Part shown: positions 62,905 through 64,000 of the stretch, one piece after another
Position numbering within the stretch: the stretch's first letter is position 1
Layout: each line of letters begins with the position of its first letter
Assembly (NCBI GenBank): GCA_026182355.1
Contig: JAPFBL010000049.1
Coordinates: forward strand, 3,552,501 to 3,616,500
Direction of reading: 5' to 3'
DNA from: Hermatobates lingyangjiaoensis
Lineage: Eukaryota; Arthropoda; Insecta; Hemiptera; Hermatobatidae
DNA length: 64,000 nt
Made by a program: the position numbers and the translations under genes
Notes under the pieces: generated by a model
What the model was told of the DNA's origin: nothing
Seen by the model: the letters and a program-made list of their open reading frames with translations, nothing else
The model's database searches: none

Positions 62905-63101
62905 ATATATATATCACAATAAGAAAATGGGAAAACAAGACTAAGATCTTTCAACCGTAACAAGCGGTCTTCGTTAGAGTCAAAAACCCAACTGGACTCT
63001 GACGAAGACCGCTTGTTATGGTTGAAAGATCTTAGTCTTGTTTTCCCATTTTCTTATTGTGGTTTGATCATTGATTGTTATTTCACGTGTTTATGTGAAA
63101 T

Positions 63102-63147
<46 letters not shown>
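62905..63147. repeat. (TA)n-bounded hammerhead palindrome (P11)
   Basis: Left arm at about 62918-62994 and right arm 62995-63104; (TA)n at 63104-63147. Same family as P2 and P5, but the centre has been shortened so the arms meet directly. The tgttatttcacgtgttta tail is present only on the right. Confidence 0.8.
62995..63037 (+). ncRNA. Hammerhead ribozyme-like motif
   Basis: GACT (62995-62998) pairs with AGTC (63034-63037). Core CTGACGA 62999-63005, GAA 63024-63026, stem III agatct, T63033. The mirror copy on the minus strand (62939-62981) has a mutated core (ctaacga). Confidence 0.65.
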
Positions 63148-63148
<1 letters not shown>

Positions 63149-63270
63149 TATATATATTATCGAAATGCCATCAGAAAAGGACTTTGGGAACCTCAAAGCA
63201 TGTAAATCCGTCAATATCTCGAGATCGAATTTTTTCATTATCCTTTTACTTTACTCAAAGTAAAGTAAAA
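63148..63270 (-). repeat. Repeat A tip
   Basis: The minus-strand tip of repeat A (on the plus strand: tcgagatcgaattttttc, then tttactcaaagtaaag) directly abuts the (TA)n of P11. Only about 110 bp of the family is present. Confidence 0.7.
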
Positions 63271-63529
63271 AAAGTTCATGTACGAATATATTTTGATTTC
63301 GTATATTATTAATAATGTTTACATTCTCAAAACCTCATGCTCTAAAGAGTTACAACCTAAATTAATCTTGAATATAATACTATAGAAACTTTCATGCCTT
63401 TAACATTTCTGTCAACACAGGTAGAACTGTAGTTTATACAATTCAGTTTCCATCTGATAGTTTTAATTTATTCTCCTTTTAAAATTCATTGAAGTTGAGT
63501 GATTAACAGAAGGGTGGATGTGATTGCAG
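63271..63529 (+). other. Probable intron before the candidate exon
   Basis: AT-rich, ending in a plausible splice acceptor (ggatgtgattgcag, AG at 63528-63529). Confidence 0.4.
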
Positions 63530-63673
63530 GAGAGATGGGCAGTAAGAAGGATGCCTAGTGGGCGGTCCGCGCCGCTGCTATGCTGAGCTTGGCAGTCCTG
63601 CTGGCTGCTTTGGCCACCATCACCCTGTCTGCCTGGCAGGACAACCACAGGCCCAAGATGTTCGTCCAATTAG
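63530..63673 (+). CDS. Candidate first coding exon of a semaphorin-1a-like gene
   Basis: A GC-rich island bounded by an acceptor (tgattgcag) and a donor (TTAG then GTAATC at 63674). The frame opened by ATG at 63580-63582 is preceded by an in-frame TAG, so this ATG is the likely start and 63530-63579 would be 5' UTR. It encodes a signal peptide (MLSLAVLLAALATITLSAW) followed by WQDNHRPKMFVQL and a split Gly codon. Insect semaphorin-1a proteins have a signal peptide followed by a W...PKMYVQFG segment at the start of the sema domain, and this matches in position and sequence. That would make the product a membrane-anchored axon guidance protein, with the rest in exons beyond the window. The resemblance rests on about 10 residues, so the family call is moderate. 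Confidence 0.55.
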
Positions 63674-64000
63674 GTAATCATCTCAATTTTTACTTTATTA
63701 TTGCTTTAGGATATTGTTTGTTTAAATGCTTTCCCAAGTGAATTCCAAGCTACAAAGAATGAAAAATACCTTTCCCATGCTCCATGTTTGGCGTTTATTT
63801 ATATAGTGTCAAGAATTTTATTATTTTTATTTATTATATCACTAAAATTAATTTCTTTAAGCTTCTTTTATTAAAGTTTAAAATAAGAATAGTGTTTGAC
63901 TTGATTCTGAGAAATACTTTATAAGTCAATTTAAAACTAACCTGACAAGAACAGCAGACAAATAACCAGACCAAGTTGAATTTTCAGTTCTTATAGCTTT
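63674..64000 (+). other. Probable intron after the candidate exon
   Basis: It starts GTAATC, is AT-rich, and contains no second exon that I can see. Confidence 0.4.

Overview
This window looks like AT-rich animal DNA, most likely from an insect. It has no operons or bacterial genes. It holds long CA/TG, TA and AAT microsatellites, decayed non-LTR retrotransposons, Helitron and hAT remnants, an LTR element primed by tRNA-Phe, and many Penelope-like (PLE) sequences with the GIY-YIG type of protein. Repeat family A resembles dispersed repeats I associate with hemipteran genomes, but that is a memory-level impression and not evidence. The only candidate host exon is at 63530-63673: a signal-peptide exon followed by a segment resembling the N-terminus of semaphorin-1a. 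If this is right, much of the window is probably the 5' intron or upstream region of that gene.

Layout. 1-4.0 kb: a decayed PLE (-) and a Helitron 3' part (-). 4.6-9.3 kb: repeats A and B and LINE RT and RNase H remnants. 10.7-11.0 kb: the first hammerhead-bearing palindrome. 13-16.9 kb: a second Helitron fragment and a LINE (-) split by a hAT MITE with a perfect 8-bp target duplication. 19.4-27.5 kb: copies of repeat A, one pair inverted, several carrying CA microsatellites, and a second hAT MITE. 28.7-30.5 kb: a badly decayed LINE. 30.7-31.5 kb: a cluster of hammerhead-bearing repeats. 33-35 kb: a LINE thumb fragment and a hAT (ZBED-type) transposase pseudogene. 35.4-38.8 kb: repeat A, an LTR element remnant and a third Helitron. 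39.5-40.2 kb: a decayed tandem array of about 62-bp units. 42.7 kb: a third hAT MITE. 46.3-47.8 and 58.0-59.7 kb: an old direct duplication. 49.2-50.6 kb: a 5'-truncated R1-like LINE with one in-frame stop. 51-63 kb: a dense PLE district.

The most striking content is the PLE district. An apparently intact 700-residue PLE protein (reverse transcriptase plus GIY-YIG endonuclease) lies between perfect 87-bp inverted arms, bounded on both sides by (TA)n. Around it and elsewhere are at least eight sequence families whose cores fit minimal type I hammerhead ribozymes (CUGANGA, stem II, GAA, tiny stem III, UH, short stem I). They are often present twice as head-to-head palindromes and nearly always abut (TA)n. 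One palindrome has perfect 187-bp arms with a 1-nt centre. Hammerheads in PLE terminal repeats are known. The diversity of families in one locus, the perfect palindromes and the (TA)n boundaries are the parts worth checking.

All boundaries were judged by eye, without alignment or database searches.
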